A DNA stretch of 64,000 bases from Serratia nevei (GCF_037948395.1 NZ_CP149940.1:1178001-1242000), one strand, 5' to 3'; positions 8,801 through 17,045 are shown, numbered from the stretch's first letter. Translations and numbers: made by a program. The notes: generated by a model from the letters alone, not told the origin.

Positions 8801-9688
8801 CTAACGTTTTAGCCAGCCGGCCAGTTTCTGCCAGGGCGTCGGCGGCAGTTCGCGCACCGCGCCTCGGGCGAAATAGCGCTCGATGTAGTATTGGATCACC
8901 GACAGCGCGGTGGTGATGAACAGATACCAGACGGTGGCGACCATCAGCAGCGGTATCACCTGCTGGGTGCGGTTATAGATAACCTGAATGGTATAAAACA
9001 GCTCCGGCAGCGCCAGCACGTAAACGATCGAGGTGCCTTTCGCCAGGCTGATGATCTCGTTGAAGCCGGTCGGAATGATGGAGCGCAGCGCCTGCGGCAG
9101 AATGATGCGGAAGGTGCGGCGATAGCCCGGCAGGCCCAGCGCCGCCGCCGCTTCGTGCTGGCCGTAATCCACGCCCAAAATGCCGCCGCGGATGATCTCG
9201 GCGGTGTAGGCGGACTGCACCAGCGTCAGGCCCAGCACCGCCACGGCGAATTGGCCGAGAATGTCGATGGTCGGATAGCTGGCGAACACCACGGAGGTGA
9301 AGGGAATGCCCAGCGAGATGGCGTCGTACAGGTAGGAAAAGTTGTACAGGATGATCAGCACCAGAATCAGCGGCAGCGAGCGAAACAGCCAGATATAACC
9401 CCAGGCGAGCGACGCCAACAGGTAAGAGCGCGACAGTCGCGCCAGCGCCAGCAGGGTACCGAACAGGATGCTGAACAGCGTGCCGAGCAGCGTCAGCAGC
9501 AGGGTTTGCCCCAGCCCCGCCAGCACCGCAGGCGCGAAGAACCACTCGGCGAACACGCCCCATTCCCAGCGCGCGTTGCCCGCCACCGATTGCACGATGG
9601 CGGCCAGAATAAACAGCGAAAACAGCGCGCCGATCAGCCGCAGCGGATAGCGGGCGGGCACCACTTTCAAGACGTCTTGTTTGGACAT
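8801..9688 (-). CDS. Amino-acid ABC transporter permease (YxeN-like)
   Basis: 295 residues of the HisM/GlnP permease family, an inner-membrane channel for polar amino acids. It has an N-terminal segment (LIGALFSLFILAAIVQ), then the core permease with about five membrane segments, and the EAA loop HEAAAALGLPGYRRTFRIILPQA that docks on the ATPase. Only one permease gene is present, so it would act as a homodimer. AGGAG is 7 nt before the ATG. It is followed by the ATPase gene and preceded by a GNAT gene 30 bp upstream in the same cluster. Confidence 0.9.
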   Translation of the reverse strand: MSKQDVLKVVPARYPLRLIGALFSLFILAAIVQSVAGNARWEWGVFAEWFFAPAVLAGLGQTLLLTLLGTLFSILFGTLLALARLSRSYLLASLAWGYIWLFRSLPLILVLIILYNFSYLYDAISLGIPFTSVVFASYPTIDILGQFAVAVLGLTLVQSAYTAEIIRGGILGVDYGQHEAAAALGLPGYRRTFRIILPQALRSIIPTGFNEIISLAKGTSIVYVLALPELFYTIQVIYNRTQQVIPLLMVATVWYLFITTALSVIQYYIERYFARGAVRELPPTPWQKLAGWLKR

Positions 9689-9718
9689 GTCATGTCTCCT
9701 GATACAGATAAAGGGGCC

Positions 9719-10246
9719 TTAGGCGATTTTCCTTTCCGACGCGCAACAACATGCGTCCTCTGCAATCAGGCTTTTGCGGAACGGCAGGCGGCCATCGTAG
9801 GGTGGGCGGCTGTAAACCTCGCTGTCGACGGTGGGATCGAACTGCGGCTGATACCCGTTGCTCAGATACAGGCCCACCGCTTCGGGCTGGCGAAAACCGG
9901 TGGTCAGATAGAGCCGGCGATATCCCTGCGCCAGCGCCAGCGTTTCGAGCTGCTGCAACACCCGCTGCGCCAGGCCCTGGCGCCGCAGATCGCCCCGCGT
10001 CCAGATGCGCTTCAGCTCGGCGGTTTGTGCGTCATAGCGTTTGAAGGCGCCCATGGCGATCGGTGCACCGGCGCGCAGCAGCACGATGAAGGCCCCCTGC
10101 GGCGGCGCGTACAGATCCAGCGGTTCCGGTTCCTGGTCACCAAAATAGTCGCCGTAACGCTGGCGATATTCGCCGAACAGCCCCTCGATTACCGGGGCGA
10201 TCAGCGGGTCGGTCGGCAGCGTCTGAATGAAGGTGTCTTGCGTCAT
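9719..10246 (-). CDS. GNAT N-acetyltransferase (YxeL/SndA-like by context)
   Basis: 175 residues with the GCN5-related acetyltransferase fold. The acetyl-CoA pyrophosphate loop reads WTRGDLRRQGLAQRVLQ (R/Q-x-x-G-x-A), followed by YRRLYLTTG and EAVGLYLSNGYQP. It starts 9 bp after the binding-protein gene with AGGAG upstream, so it is translationally close to it. Inside an operon with an amino-acid importer, a flavin monooxygenase and an M20 hydrolase, the likely task is N-acetylation of the imported S-modified cysteine, as described for the Bacillus yxe and ytm operons. That substrate is an inference from context; the fold is clear. Confidence 0.83.
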   Translation of the reverse strand: MTQDTFIQTLPTDPLIAPVIEGLFGEYRQRYGDYFGDQEPEPLDLYAPPQGAFIVLLRAGAPIAMGAFKRYDAQTAELKRIWTRGDLRRQGLAQRVLQQLETLALAQGYRRLYLTTGFRQPEAVGLYLSNGYQPQFDPTVDSEVYSRPPYDGRLPFRKSLIAEDACCCASERKIA

Positions 10247-10255
10247 CGCGCGCTC

Positions 10256-11176
10256 CTAGTCGCCCAGGCCGGGCGGGTTGATTTCCGACTGCGCAAGGCG
10301 TTCGACGCTCTCGCCCCAGCGGTTGAGCACCCGATCGTACTGCCCGCCGCGGATCGCGCCGTTCAGCGCTTCGTTCACCGCCTGCACCAGGCCGTTGCCT
10401 TTACGGGTGGTGACGGCGATGTGCGCCGCCTTGGGCCAACCGCCTTCCACCGTGCCCGCCAGCCGGGTGCGGCCGTTCAGCGCCGCTTTATAGGCGCCCA
10501 GCACGTTCGGCCCGAAGTAGGCGTCGGCCCGGCCGGATTGGATCGCCAGCGTGGCGGCCGCATCGTCGGTCACGTAGATCGGCTGGAAGGGTTTAAGCCC
10601 CTGCTGCCGATTCTGCTTGTCCCATGCCAGCAAGATGGCTTCCTGATTGGTGCCGGAGCCGACGATAATTTTTAATCCGGCGATATCGGCAGGCTGTTTG
10701 ATCGTCGCGATCTTGCCGCCGGTTTTGACATAAAAGCCGAGCGAGTCGATGCGGTAGGTGGCGAAGTCGAAGCGGGTTTTGCGCTCTTTGGTCACGGTGA
10801 CGTTAGTGATGGCCGCGTCATACTTGCCGGAAACCACCCCCAGCGGCCAGTCTTCCCACGAGGTTTGCACCACGTTAAGCGTTAGGCCCAGGCTGTCGGC
10901 CACCAGCTGTGCGATATCCACTTCGCTGCCGATCAGTCGCCGGTTGTCGGCGGCGAACAGCGCCAGCGGCGGCGTGTTGAGTGCGGCGATCGCGACGGTG
11001 AATTGGCCCGGCTTCACGAAGTGGAAATCGGCCGGCAGTTTGGCGATCGCCTGCGGGTTTTTCGGCGCGTGGATCGGGGTTTCATTGGCCTGCAAATCGA
11101 TGCCGGTGCCCGCCAGTGCGGCGCCGGTCAGGCTCAGCAAGGCCGCCACGAGGGCGGCGGTAACGGTTTTCTGCAT
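10256..11176 (-). CDS. Periplasmic amino-acid-binding protein (YxeM-like)
   Basis: 306 residues. It has a Sec signal peptide (MQKTVTAALVAALLSLTGAALA, cleavage about residue 22) and a family-3 solute-binding domain: FTVAIAALNTPPLALF, GSEVDIAQLVADSLGL, KYDAAITNVTVTKERKTRFDF, then a second lobe with GSGTNQEAILLAW. The usual Arg that holds the substrate carboxylate falls in the TKERK stretch. It collects an amino acid or close derivative for the permease and ATPase encoded downstream. The upstream gene is the flavin monooxygenase, 26 bp away. The ligand is not determined. Confidence 0.9.
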   Translation of the reverse strand: MQKTVTAALVAALLSLTGAALAGTGIDLQANETPIHAPKNPQAIAKLPADFHFVKPGQFTVAIAALNTPPLALFAADNRRLIGSEVDIAQLVADSLGLTLNVVQTSWEDWPLGVVSGKYDAAITNVTVTKERKTRFDFATYRIDSLGFYVKTGGKIATIKQPADIAGLKIIVGSGTNQEAILLAWDKQNRQQGLKPFQPIYVTDDAAATLAIQSGRADAYFGPNVLGAYKAALNGRTRLAGTVEGGWPKAAHIAVTTRKGNGLVQAVNEALNGAIRGGQYDRVLNRWGESVERLAQSEINPPGLGD

Positions 11177-11202
11177 AGCGGGTATCCCTGAAAGCGATCT
11201 TA

Positions 11203-12528
11203 TTATTGGGTGAATCTGTTCAACGGGCGCTTCAGGCCCAGGTGCTCGCGCAGCGTGTCGCCGTGGTACGCCTGGCGGAACAGGCCACGTTGTTGCAGGA
11301 CGGGCACCACCCGATCGACGAAGTGGCCGAAGGCGTTGGGCGTACCGCCGCTGATGATGAAACCGTCGGCGGCTTCGCCGTCGAACCAGCGCTGCAGACC
11401 GTCCGCCACCGCTTCCGGCGTGCCGCTGAACACCGGGCGCGGCGAGGCGGCTTCCAGCGCCACCTGGCGCAGCGTGAGGTTGCGCTCGCGGGCGCTGCGC
11501 TTGATGGCGTCGGTGGTGCTGCGGAAGCTGTTTTGCCCCAGATCGCCGATGTCCGGGAAGGGCGCGTCCAGCGGATGGCGGGCGAAGTCGTAATGCTCGA
11601 AGTAGCGGCCGAGGTAGTTGAGGGCGTTCTCGATGCTGACCAGGCGGGCGGTTTCCTGGTACTGGCGCTCGACGTCCGCGTCGTCGTCGCCGACGATCAC
11701 GCTGACGCCCTGGAAGATGCGCAGATCGTCCGGTTCGCGCCCCTGTTCCACCAGCTGCCGCTTCACGTCCTGATAGAAATCCTGCGCCTGTTCCAGCGTG
11801 TCGTGATGGGTGAAGATCGCATCGGCGTGTTGGGCCGCCAGCCGTTTGCCGTCTTCAGAGGCGCCGGCCTGGAACAGGATCGGGCGCCCCTGCGGCGTGC
11901 GGCCGATGTTCAGCGGCCCCTGTACCGAGAAGAACTCCCCCTGGTGATTGAGAGTGTGCAGTTTGCCGGTGCGGAAGAATTCGCCGCTGGCTTTATTACG
12001 CACGAAGGCATCGTCTTCCCAGGAGTCCCACAGCCCTTTGGCGACGTCGAGAAACTCGCCGGCGATGCGGTAACGCAGGCTGTGTTCCGGGTGTTCTGTG
12101 CGCGAGAAGTTTTTGGCCGAGCCTTCCAGCGGCGACGTCACCACGTTCCAGCCGGCACGGCCGTTGCTCAGGTGATCGAGGCTGGCGAACTGGCGGGCGA
12201 CGGTGAACGGATCGCTGTAGGAGGTGGAGAGGGTGCCCACCAGGCCGATTTTGTCGGTGGCGGCGGACAGCGCGGCCAGCAGGGTGAGCGGTTCGAAACG
12301 ATTAAGAAAATGCGGAATGGATTTTTCGTTGATATATAACCCATCGGCGACGAAGACGAAATCGAATTTTCCCTGTTCGGCTTTTTTCGCCGAGGCGATA
12401 TTAAATTCGAGGTTAATGCTGGCGTCGGCGGTGGCGTCCGGGTGGCGCCAGGCGGACATATTTCCCGATGCGCCATGCAGAATGGCGCCCAGGCGCAATT
12501 GCCGTTGATTATTCGCGTTGTCGCTCAT
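11203..12528 (-). CDS. LLM-class flavin-dependent monooxygenase (NtaA/SnaA/DszA group, YxeK-like)
   Basis: 441 residues. This is a two-component FMNH2-dependent monooxygenase of the luciferase-like superfamily. The NtaA/SnaA/DszA group is recognised by [19 protein letters not shown] near the N-terminus, GWNVVTS (phosphate or flavin contact), [11 protein letters not shown] and the C-terminal [17 protein letters not shown]. Members oxidise C-S, C-N or Baeyer-Villiger substrates with reduced flavin from a separate reductase; no reductase is encoded in this cluster. In Bacillus the homologous YxeK/CmoO cleaves N-acetylated S-alkyl or S-succinyl cysteines. An AGGA lies 8 nt before the ATG. The 189-bp gap to the upstream M20 gene contains a terminator-like hairpin. 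Confidence 0.87.
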   Translation of the reverse strand: MSDNANNQRQLRLGAILHGASGNMSAWRHPDATADASINLEFNIASAKKAEQGKFDFVFVADGLYINEKSIPHFLNRFEPLTLLAALSAATDKIGLVGTLSTSYSDPFTVARQFASLDHLSNGRAGWNVVTSPLEGSAKNFSRTEHPEHSLRYRIAGEFLDVAKGLWDSWEDDAFVRNKASGEFFRTGKLHTLNHQGEFFSVQGPLNIGRTPQGRPILFQAGASEDGKRLAAQHADAIFTHHDTLEQAQDFYQDVKRQLVEQGREPDDLRIFQGVSVIVGDDDADVERQYQETARLVSIENALNYLGRYFEHYDFARHPLDAPFPDIGDLGQNSFRSTTDAIKRSARERNLTLRQVALEAASPRPVFSGTPEAVADGLQRWFDGEAADGFIISGGTPNAFGHFVDRVVPVLQQRGLFRQAYHGDTLREHLGLKRPLNRFTQ

Positions 12529-12672
12529 CGTGATTATCCTGTCATGCGCTGCAGAGGCGCGCGGTGTCTGATGGGTTCACTATTGATGAGCGGCGGCGGG
12601 ATGTAAAACAACAAAACAGCATATTCAAATGTTGAAAACTGCAAATATCACGGCGGGTAAAAATAATAGGGC

Positions 12673-12698
12673 CCGACGCGGCATGTGCGGCGTCGGGG
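12673..12698 (-). terminator. Hairpin terminator between the M20 and monooxygenase genes
   Basis: An 8-bp stem, CCCGACGC/GCGTCGGG (12673-12680 and 12691-12698), is followed on the minus strand by CCCTATTATTTTTA. It could stop or attenuate transcription from the M20 gene, so the five genes downstream may also have their own promoter in 12529-12670. Confidence 0.5.
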
Positions 12699-12717
12699 AA
12701 ATAATATGTTCCGTTAT

Positions 12718-13881
12718 TCAGGCGTTGCTGAGGGCTTTTTCTGGCGCGGTGGTTAATTGTTGCAGCGTGCGTTCCGCCAGCAGCGTGAAATATTGCGCCG
12801 CCGGGAACAGGGCCCGTTCATCGGGATTGAAACGCGGATGATGCAGGCCGAACTCGCTGGCGGATCCGATGCTGACAAATACGCCCGGTACGTGATGCAG
12901 ATACAGCGCGAAATCTTCACCGCCCATCTGCAACTCCGCTTCTTCGACCCGGTAGCCGGCCTCGGCGGCGACGGTTTTGCTGAACGCCGCCCAATGCGGG
13001 TCATTGATCACCGCCGGCGGCCCCGGCTGCCAGCGCAGTTCGGCCTGCGCACCCAGCGCGGCGGCTATGCCGTCGATCACCTGGCGAATCTTGTCCGGCA
13101 CCTGGCGGCGCACCGCGTCGCTGTGGGTGCGCACCGTGCCTTCCAGCTCCACGGTTTGCGGCAGCACGTTCCAGGTATTGCCGCCTTCGATGCGCGTTAC
13201 GCTTACCACCAGCGATTCCAGCGAGCTGAAGCTGCGGCTGGGCAGCGTCTGCAGCGCGCCGACGAGCTGGCTGGCGGTGACGATGGTGTCGACGCCCTGT
13301 TCCGGTTTGGCGGCGTGCGCGCCCTTGCCGGTGATGAGGATCTGGAAGCGATCGACGTTGGCGTAGAACGGCCCGGCGCGGGTGGCGAAGGTGCCGGTGG
13401 GCAGCTCCGGCGCATTATGCAGGCCAAACACCGCGGCGACGTTATCCAGCGCGCCGGCGTCGATCAGGTGTCGGGCGCCGTTGAAGGTCTCTTCCGCCGG
13501 CTGGAAGAAGAGGCGTACCGTGCCGGGCAGGTCGGCCTCACGCGCTTTCAACAGGTGTGCGGCGCCGAGCATCACCGAGGTATGAAAGTCGTGGCCGCAG
13601 GCGTGCATCACGCCGCGGTTTTGCGAGCTGAAGGGCACGTCGGCGATTTCGTCGATCGGGAGAGCGTCAATGTCGCCGCGCAGCGCGATGATCGGCCCCT
13701 TGCCGCTGCCGATCTCCGCCACGACGCCGGTTTTCAGCGCCAGCGGCAGCAGGCGAATGCCCGCTTCTTGCAGCCAGCGCGTCAGCCGGGCGGTGGTGGC
13801 GAATTCGTGATTGGAAAGCTCCGGGTTTTGGTGCAGCTCACGCCGATAGGCGATGATTTTGTCTGCCAACTGGCTGGTCAT
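12718..13881 (-). CDS. M20 family amidohydrolase/deacetylase (YxeP/SndB-like)
   Basis: 387 residues, a cytoplasmic metal-dependent N-acyl-amino-acid hydrolase of the M20D group (hippurate hydrolase, IAA-amino acid hydrolase, YxeP). Metal ligands and catalytic residues are seen in order: ALRGDIDALPI, MHACGHDFHTSVMLGAA, FQPAEE (Glu-Glu), FGLHN and the C-terminal GGEDFALYLHHVPG. A lid dimerisation domain lies between about residues 180 and 295. It is the first gene of the cluster and would remove the acetyl group to release the free amino acid, for example cysteine after oxidative cleavage (inference). The Shine-Dalgarno sequence is weak. It is divergent from cspE. Confidence 0.88.
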   Translation of the reverse strand: MTSQLADKIIAYRRELHQNPELSNHEFATTARLTRWLQEAGIRLLPLALKTGVVAEIGSGKGPIIALRGDIDALPIDEIADVPFSSQNRGVMHACGHDFHTSVMLGAAHLLKAREADLPGTVRLFFQPAEETFNGARHLIDAGALDNVAAVFGLHNAPELPTGTFATRAGPFYANVDRFQILITGKGAHAAKPEQGVDTIVTASQLVGALQTLPSRSFSSLESLVVSVTRIEGGNTWNVLPQTVELEGTVRTHSDAVRRQVPDKIRQVIDGIAAALGAQAELRWQPGPPAVINDPHWAAFSKTVAAEAGYRVEEAELQMGGEDFALYLHHVPGVFVSIGSASEFGLHHPRFNPDERALFPAAQYFTLLAERTLQQLTTAPEKALSNA

Positions 13882-14149
13882 AGGCTTGGCTCACAGTGGG
13901 AAATAAACCCTAACCCTAGTGCAGCGGCCGCCGAAGCAAAAAGACCATCTGGTTATATTTCATAGCGATTGCGTCTGCGCGGGAGCGTCAACTCTGGGGG
14001 AAGCGGGCGAGTTTGGGCGTTCGCTCGTTGTTCGCCGGCGCGTGGAGAGGATTGACCTGGCACGGTAACTTATCGCAACCGGTGCAATCAATTTACACCG
14101 GACAACACGGATTTTTTCACTCTTTATCGGATTTCTGTGATCGCGGTGG

Positions 14150-14178
14150 TGGACAAAATCCTGCCTGCTTGCTGTACT
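14150..14178 (+). promoter_or_regulatory. Putative cspE promoter
   Basis: TGGACA (14150-14155) and TGTACT (14173-14178) are 17 bp apart and resemble sigma-70 elements. The predicted leader is about 43 nt and opens with a small hairpin, GACACA/TGTGTC (14185-14201). The rest of the 346-bp gap between the M20 gene and cspE shows nothing else I can name. Confidence 0.45.
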
Positions 14179-14227
14179 GTAATAGACACAGGTTTTGTGT
14201 CTTTCATTCACGTTAAAGGTAAGTTTG

Positions 14228-14437
14228 ATGTCTAAGATTAAAGGTAGCGTTAAGTGGTTTAATGAATCCAAAGGCTTCGGTTTCATTACTCCGGAAGATG
14301 GTAGCAAGGACGTTTTCGTTCACTTCTCTGCCATCGTTAGCAACGGTTTCAAAACGCTTGCTGAAGGCCAGCGTGTAGAATTTGAAATCACGAACGGTGC
14401 CAAAGGCCCATCTGCCGCTAACGTTACTGCTATCTAA
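14228..14437 (+). CDS. cspE: Cold-shock-like protein CspE
   Basis: 69 residues, a single cold-shock domain almost identical to E. coli Csp[22 protein letters not shown] at the start, RNP1 KGFGFIT, RNP2 DVFVHFSAI, and [10 protein letters not shown] at the end. It binds single-stranded RNA, melts secondary structure and acts as a transcription antiterminator; CspE is expressed at normal temperature in E. coli. The gene lies near crcB and tatE as in E. coli, which separates it from the very similar cspC. AAAGGTAAG precedes the ATG. A bidirectional terminator follows at 14461-14484. Confidence 0.93.
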   Translation: MSKIKGSVKWFNESKGFGFITPEDGSKDVFVHFSAIVSNGFKTLAEGQRVEFEITNGAKGPSAANVTAI

Positions 14438-14460
14438 GCTGCGTAGCTGAATTTCTTAAA

Positions 14461-14484
14461 ACCCGCTCATTGAGCGGGTTTTTT
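14461..14484 (+). terminator. Terminator of cspE, bidirectional
   Basis: ACCCGCTCA-T-TGAGCGGGT (14461-14479) is followed by TTTTT. On the opposite strand the hairpin is followed by TTTTAAG, so it can also serve the MFS gene that ends at 14495. Confidence 0.85.
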
Positions 14485-14494
14485 ATTGGGCGCG

Positions 14495-15685
14495 TTATGC
14501 CTCGCTGCGGCGGCCTAACAGGCTGAACAGCAGGATGGCGACGGCGTAGCAGCCGACGATGGTCAGCGCCATCGACAAGCTGGACGTGCCGCCCAGCCCG
14601 GTGAGCGGCACGGCGCAGGCACCGAGCGCGAACATGCACACGCCGATCAAGGCCGACGCGCTGCCCGCTTTGTCACCCTGGCTTTGCATGGCCAGCGAAG
14701 AGGCGGTTGGGCCGACGATGCCGATCACCGCCACCGAAAAGAACAGCGGCACCAGCAACAACACCAGCGGCGCATGCAGCGCGGCGGCCAACAGCAGCAA
14801 CAGCGATGCGACGGCCGCCAGCGTTAACCCACTCCTCAACACCCGGCGCTCCCCCCAACGCGAACTGAGGCGGCTGGCCAGCTGCGCCGCAATGATCAGC
14901 CCGACGCCGTTAATGGCGAAACACAGGCTGAACATCTGCGGGCTGAGGCCGTAGATCTGCTGCAAGACGAAAGGCGAGGCGCCGATATAGGCGAACATGC
15001 CGGCCATCACGAAGCCCTGCGTCAGACACAGGCCCATGAAATAGCGTTGGGTCAACAGACTGCCCAGCGACATCAGCATCGCCAGAATGCCGCCCTGGCT
15101 GCGGCGCTCGGCCGGCAGGGACTCGCGCAGCTTCAGCGCCGACAGGCTGAACAGCAGCACGGCGATGGCCGCCAGCACGCCGAAGATGCCGCGCCAGTTC
15201 ATCACCTGCAGCATAACGCCGCCCAGCACCGGCGCGACGATCGGCGCCAGACCGTTGACCAGCATCAGCAGGGCGAAGAAGCGGGTCAGCTCATGACCGG
15301 CATACAGATCGCGGGCAATGGCGCGGGAAATCACCGCGCCACCGGCGCCGGCGATGCCCTGCAGCAGGCGGGCGATCAGCAACTGGTCGATGGTGGGCGC
15401 CAGCGCGCACCACAGCGAAGCGCCCAGCAGCAGGATCAGCGACAGCAACAGCGGACGCATGCGGCCCAGTTTGTCGCTGTAAGGACCGAAAATCAGCTGG
15501 CCGACGCCCAGGCCGAGCAGCCCGGCGGTCAGGCTGAGCTGCGCGGCGGCGGTAGAGGTATTCAGTTCGCCCGCCATTTCCGGCAGGGCGGGCAGATAGA
15601 GATCGGTGCACAGCGGCCCCAGCGCGGCCAACAGGCCAAGCACGACGGCGTACACCAGACGTTGTCTGGCTAAGTGTTTGGTCAT
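14495..15685 (-). CDS. Bcr/CflA family multidrug MFS exporter
   Basis: 396 residues with 12 predicted membrane segments in the inner membrane. The segment 2-3 loop reads FGPYSDKLGRMRPLL, and RLLQGIAGAGGAVISRAIARDLYAG in the segment 4-5 region is typical of the Bcr/CflA (DHA1) drug:proton antiporters. It starts 6 bp after the stop of a TetR-type repressor on the same strand, so the two form an operon in which the repressor likely controls the pump. The substrate is not known; relatives export bicyclomycin, sulfonamides or chloramphenicol. Confidence 0.88.
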   Translation of the reverse strand: MTKHLARQRLVYAVVLGLLAALGPLCTDLYLPALPEMAGELNTSTAAAQLSLTAGLLGLGVGQLIFGPYSDKLGRMRPLLLSLILLLGASLWCALAPTIDQLLIARLLQGIAGAGGAVISRAIARDLYAGHELTRFFALLMLVNGLAPIVAPVLGGVMLQVMNWRGIFGVLAAIAVLLFSLSALKLRESLPAERRSQGGILAMLMSLGSLLTQRYFMGLCLTQGFVMAGMFAYIGASPFVLQQIYGLSPQMFSLCFAINGVGLIIAAQLASRLSSRWGERRVLRSGLTLAAVASLLLLLAAALHAPLVLLLVPLFFSVAVIGIVGPTASSLAMQSQGDKAGSASALIGVCMFALGACAVPLTGLGGTSSLSMALTIVGCYAVAILLFSLLGRRSEA

Positions 15686-15691
15686 GGGAGA

Positions 15692-16288
15692 TTAGAGTTT
15701 CCTGAACAGGTGAGAAATGGCCTGCTGATACAGATCGCGCAGCAGGGACGCATCGGCTTTTTGCGTGGTAAGGATGCGGTAACCGGTGCCTTCGCTCATG
15801 ACGGCGATAAACTCCACCCGCGCGGCGATCTCTTCCGCGCTGAAATGGGGATACAGCCGCTGCAGGTTGTGGCACACGTGGCGAAACAGCCGCGCTTCCG
15901 CATCGCTGAGCATTTTGGCCACCACCGGGTTGCGCGTGGCCTCGGCGGTCACTTCAAGCATCAGCATGTGATCGGTTTCGCTCTCGCCCGGCTGCTGAAA
16001 CAGCGTGCGCGCCGCCAGCGTGCCGGCGATCAGGTTGATGTGATCGCCAAGATTTTCCAGCCGCTGCATCTTGCTGGCGATGATGCGGTTGACGATTTCC
16101 TCGATAATCGCGTCTTTATTGGCGAAATAGCGATAGATTTGCCCGACGCTGAGCTGCGAGCCCTGGGCGATTTCCGCCATGCTGGCGGCGTGGAAGCCGT
16201 GGCGGCGGAAGCTGGTTTTCGCCGCTTCGACGATCTGATCGCGGCGGGCCTGCACCTTGGCCTGTTTACTGTCGTTGGGGGGGAGCAT
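15692..16288 (-). CDS. TetR-family repressor, first gene of pump operon
   Basis: 198 residues. Residues about 15-60 are the TetR helix-turn-helix (RDQIVEAAKTSFRRHGFHAASMAEIAQGSQLSVGQIYRYFANKD); the rest is an all-helical ligand-binding domain. AGGA lies 9 nt before the ATG. Just upstream are an inverted repeat and a short perfect palindrome at 16319-16345 that suit an operator, so the repressor probably controls itself and the exporter downstream. The ligand is unknown. Confidence 0.88.
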   Translation of the reverse strand: MLPPNDSKQAKVQARRDQIVEAAKTSFRRHGFHAASMAEIAQGSQLSVGQIYRYFANKDAIIEEIVNRIIASKMQRLENLGDHINLIAGTLAARTLFQQPGESETDHMLMLEVTAEATRNPVVAKMLSDAEARLFRHVCHNLQRLYPHFSAEEIAARVEFIAVMSEGTGYRILTTQKADASLLRDLYQQAISHLFRKL

Positions 16289-16318
16289 TTGCCCGATCCT
16301 TTGCTACGCGTGAGCCGG

Positions 16319-16345
16319 GTTCACATTTTTGGGTGTGAACGTTCA
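16319..16345. promoter_or_regulatory. Probable TetR operator
   Basis: The inverted repeat GTTCACA-N8-TGTGAAC (16319-16325, 16334-16340) overlaps the perfect 10-bp palindrome TGAACGTTCA (16336-16345), 31-57 bp upstream of the TetR start codon at 16288. Palindromes of this kind are common TetR-family operators. Confidence 0.55.
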
Positions 16346-16410
16346 TTCTCAATTGTAGTGCAATCGGCCGGAAAGGCGCAAGATGAACGCGTGCTGTGGG
16401 GAAAAGGCGC

Positions 16411-16506
16411 TTAAGCGAACAGGTAGGATTTGATAAAGGCGGCGACGATCAGCACGCACAGCGCAACGGCAATCGCTTCGGTGGCGGTTTTCGGCAGGCT
16501 AAACAT
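16411..16506 (-). CDS. 31-residue hydrophobic membrane microprotein
   Basis: A small open frame from ATG at 16506 encodes MFSLPKTATEAIAVALCV followed by LIVAAFIKSYLFA. Residues about 9-29 form one transmembrane helix, with charged residues at K6, E10 and K26. I do not recognise a named family. GGATGAGA lies 7-8 nt upstream as a Shine-Dalgarno-like sequence, inside the 3' arm of a perfect hairpin. It lies 71 bp downstream of crcB on the same strand and 122 bp upstream of the TetR gene. It could share the fluoride-controlled crcB transcript or have its own promoter. It is real as an open frame; expression is unproven. Confidence 0.55.
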   Translation of the reverse strand: MFSLPKTATEAIAVALCVLIVAAFIKSYLFA

Positions 16507-16515
16507 AGCGGTTTC

Positions 16516-16540
16516 TCATCCAGTCAGGAGTACTGGATGA
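16516..16540 (-). promoter_or_regulatory. Perfect 9-bp hairpin in the leader of the microprotein
   Basis: TCATCCAGT-N7-ACTGGATGA (16516-16524, 16532-16540) is a perfect dyad 10 bp before the ATG at 16506. Its 3' arm on the minus-strand RNA contains GGAUGA, the only ribosome-binding-like sequence. No U-run follows, so a terminator is unlikely. It may control translation or bind a protein. Confidence 0.45.
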
Positions 16541-16577
16541 GATTATGCGCATGCAAGATTAAGGAAACATTAAGGGC

Positions 16578-16961
16578 TTAGCGCCCGTTGACCCACATCA
16601 CCAGCATGAAAGCCAGCAGCGTCATCGCCAGCGAGCCGGCCAGGTTGAGCAGCATGTTGGCCAGCGCCCAGCCGAAGCGGCCATCCTGCATCAGGTACAC
16701 CACCTCCAGCGAAAAGGTGGAGAAGGTGGTCAGGCCGCCGCAGAACCCGGTGGTGATCAGTAATTTCCAGGTGGGGTCCAGATGCGTCATGCGGGTGAAA
16801 ATCGCCATCGCCAGGCCGATGATAAAACCGCCGATCAGATTGACCATCAGCGTACCGAGCGGAATGTGGGCGTTCAGCGGATTCATTTTCATGCTTACCG
16901 CCCAGCGCAAAACGCTGCCGACGCCGCCGCCGATAAATACGGCCAGTAAAGAGCTCAACAT
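16578..16961 (-). CDS. crcB: Fluoride exporter CrcB/Fluc
   Basis: 127 residues from ATG at 16961, exactly the E. coli length; an upstream in-frame ATG at 16979 is less likely. It is a small inner-membrane protein with four membrane helices that assembles as an antiparallel dimer to form two fluoride-specific channels. Family motifs are [12 protein letters not shown] at the N-terminus, [14 protein letters not shown] (pore Asn) and [15 protein letters not shown] (Thr-Phe-Ser-Thr-Phe track). The gene is preceded by a fluoride riboswitch at 17046-17094, which raises expression when fluoride is present. The single gene encodes a homodimer, with no second copy seen. Confidence 0.95.
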   Translation of the reverse strand: MLSSLLAVFIGGGVGSVLRWAVSMKMNPLNAHIPLGTLMVNLIGGFIIGLAMAIFTRMTHLDPTWKLLITTGFCGGLTTFSTFSLEVVYLMQDGRFGWALANMLLNLAGSLAMTLLAFMLVMWVNGR

Positions 16962-17045
16962 GGGGCAACTACCTTTCAATCAGAGAAATTCACGGGGCTC
17001 GGAAAGAGACAGGCGTAACGCTACGCGCCTCTCTCCGAGAGGTTA

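Noticed and set aside
8891..10675. 594-codon plus-strand frame across the permease, GNAT and binding-protein genes
   Set aside because: It spans three real genes on the other strand and their junctions; the composition is biased and no motif is seen.
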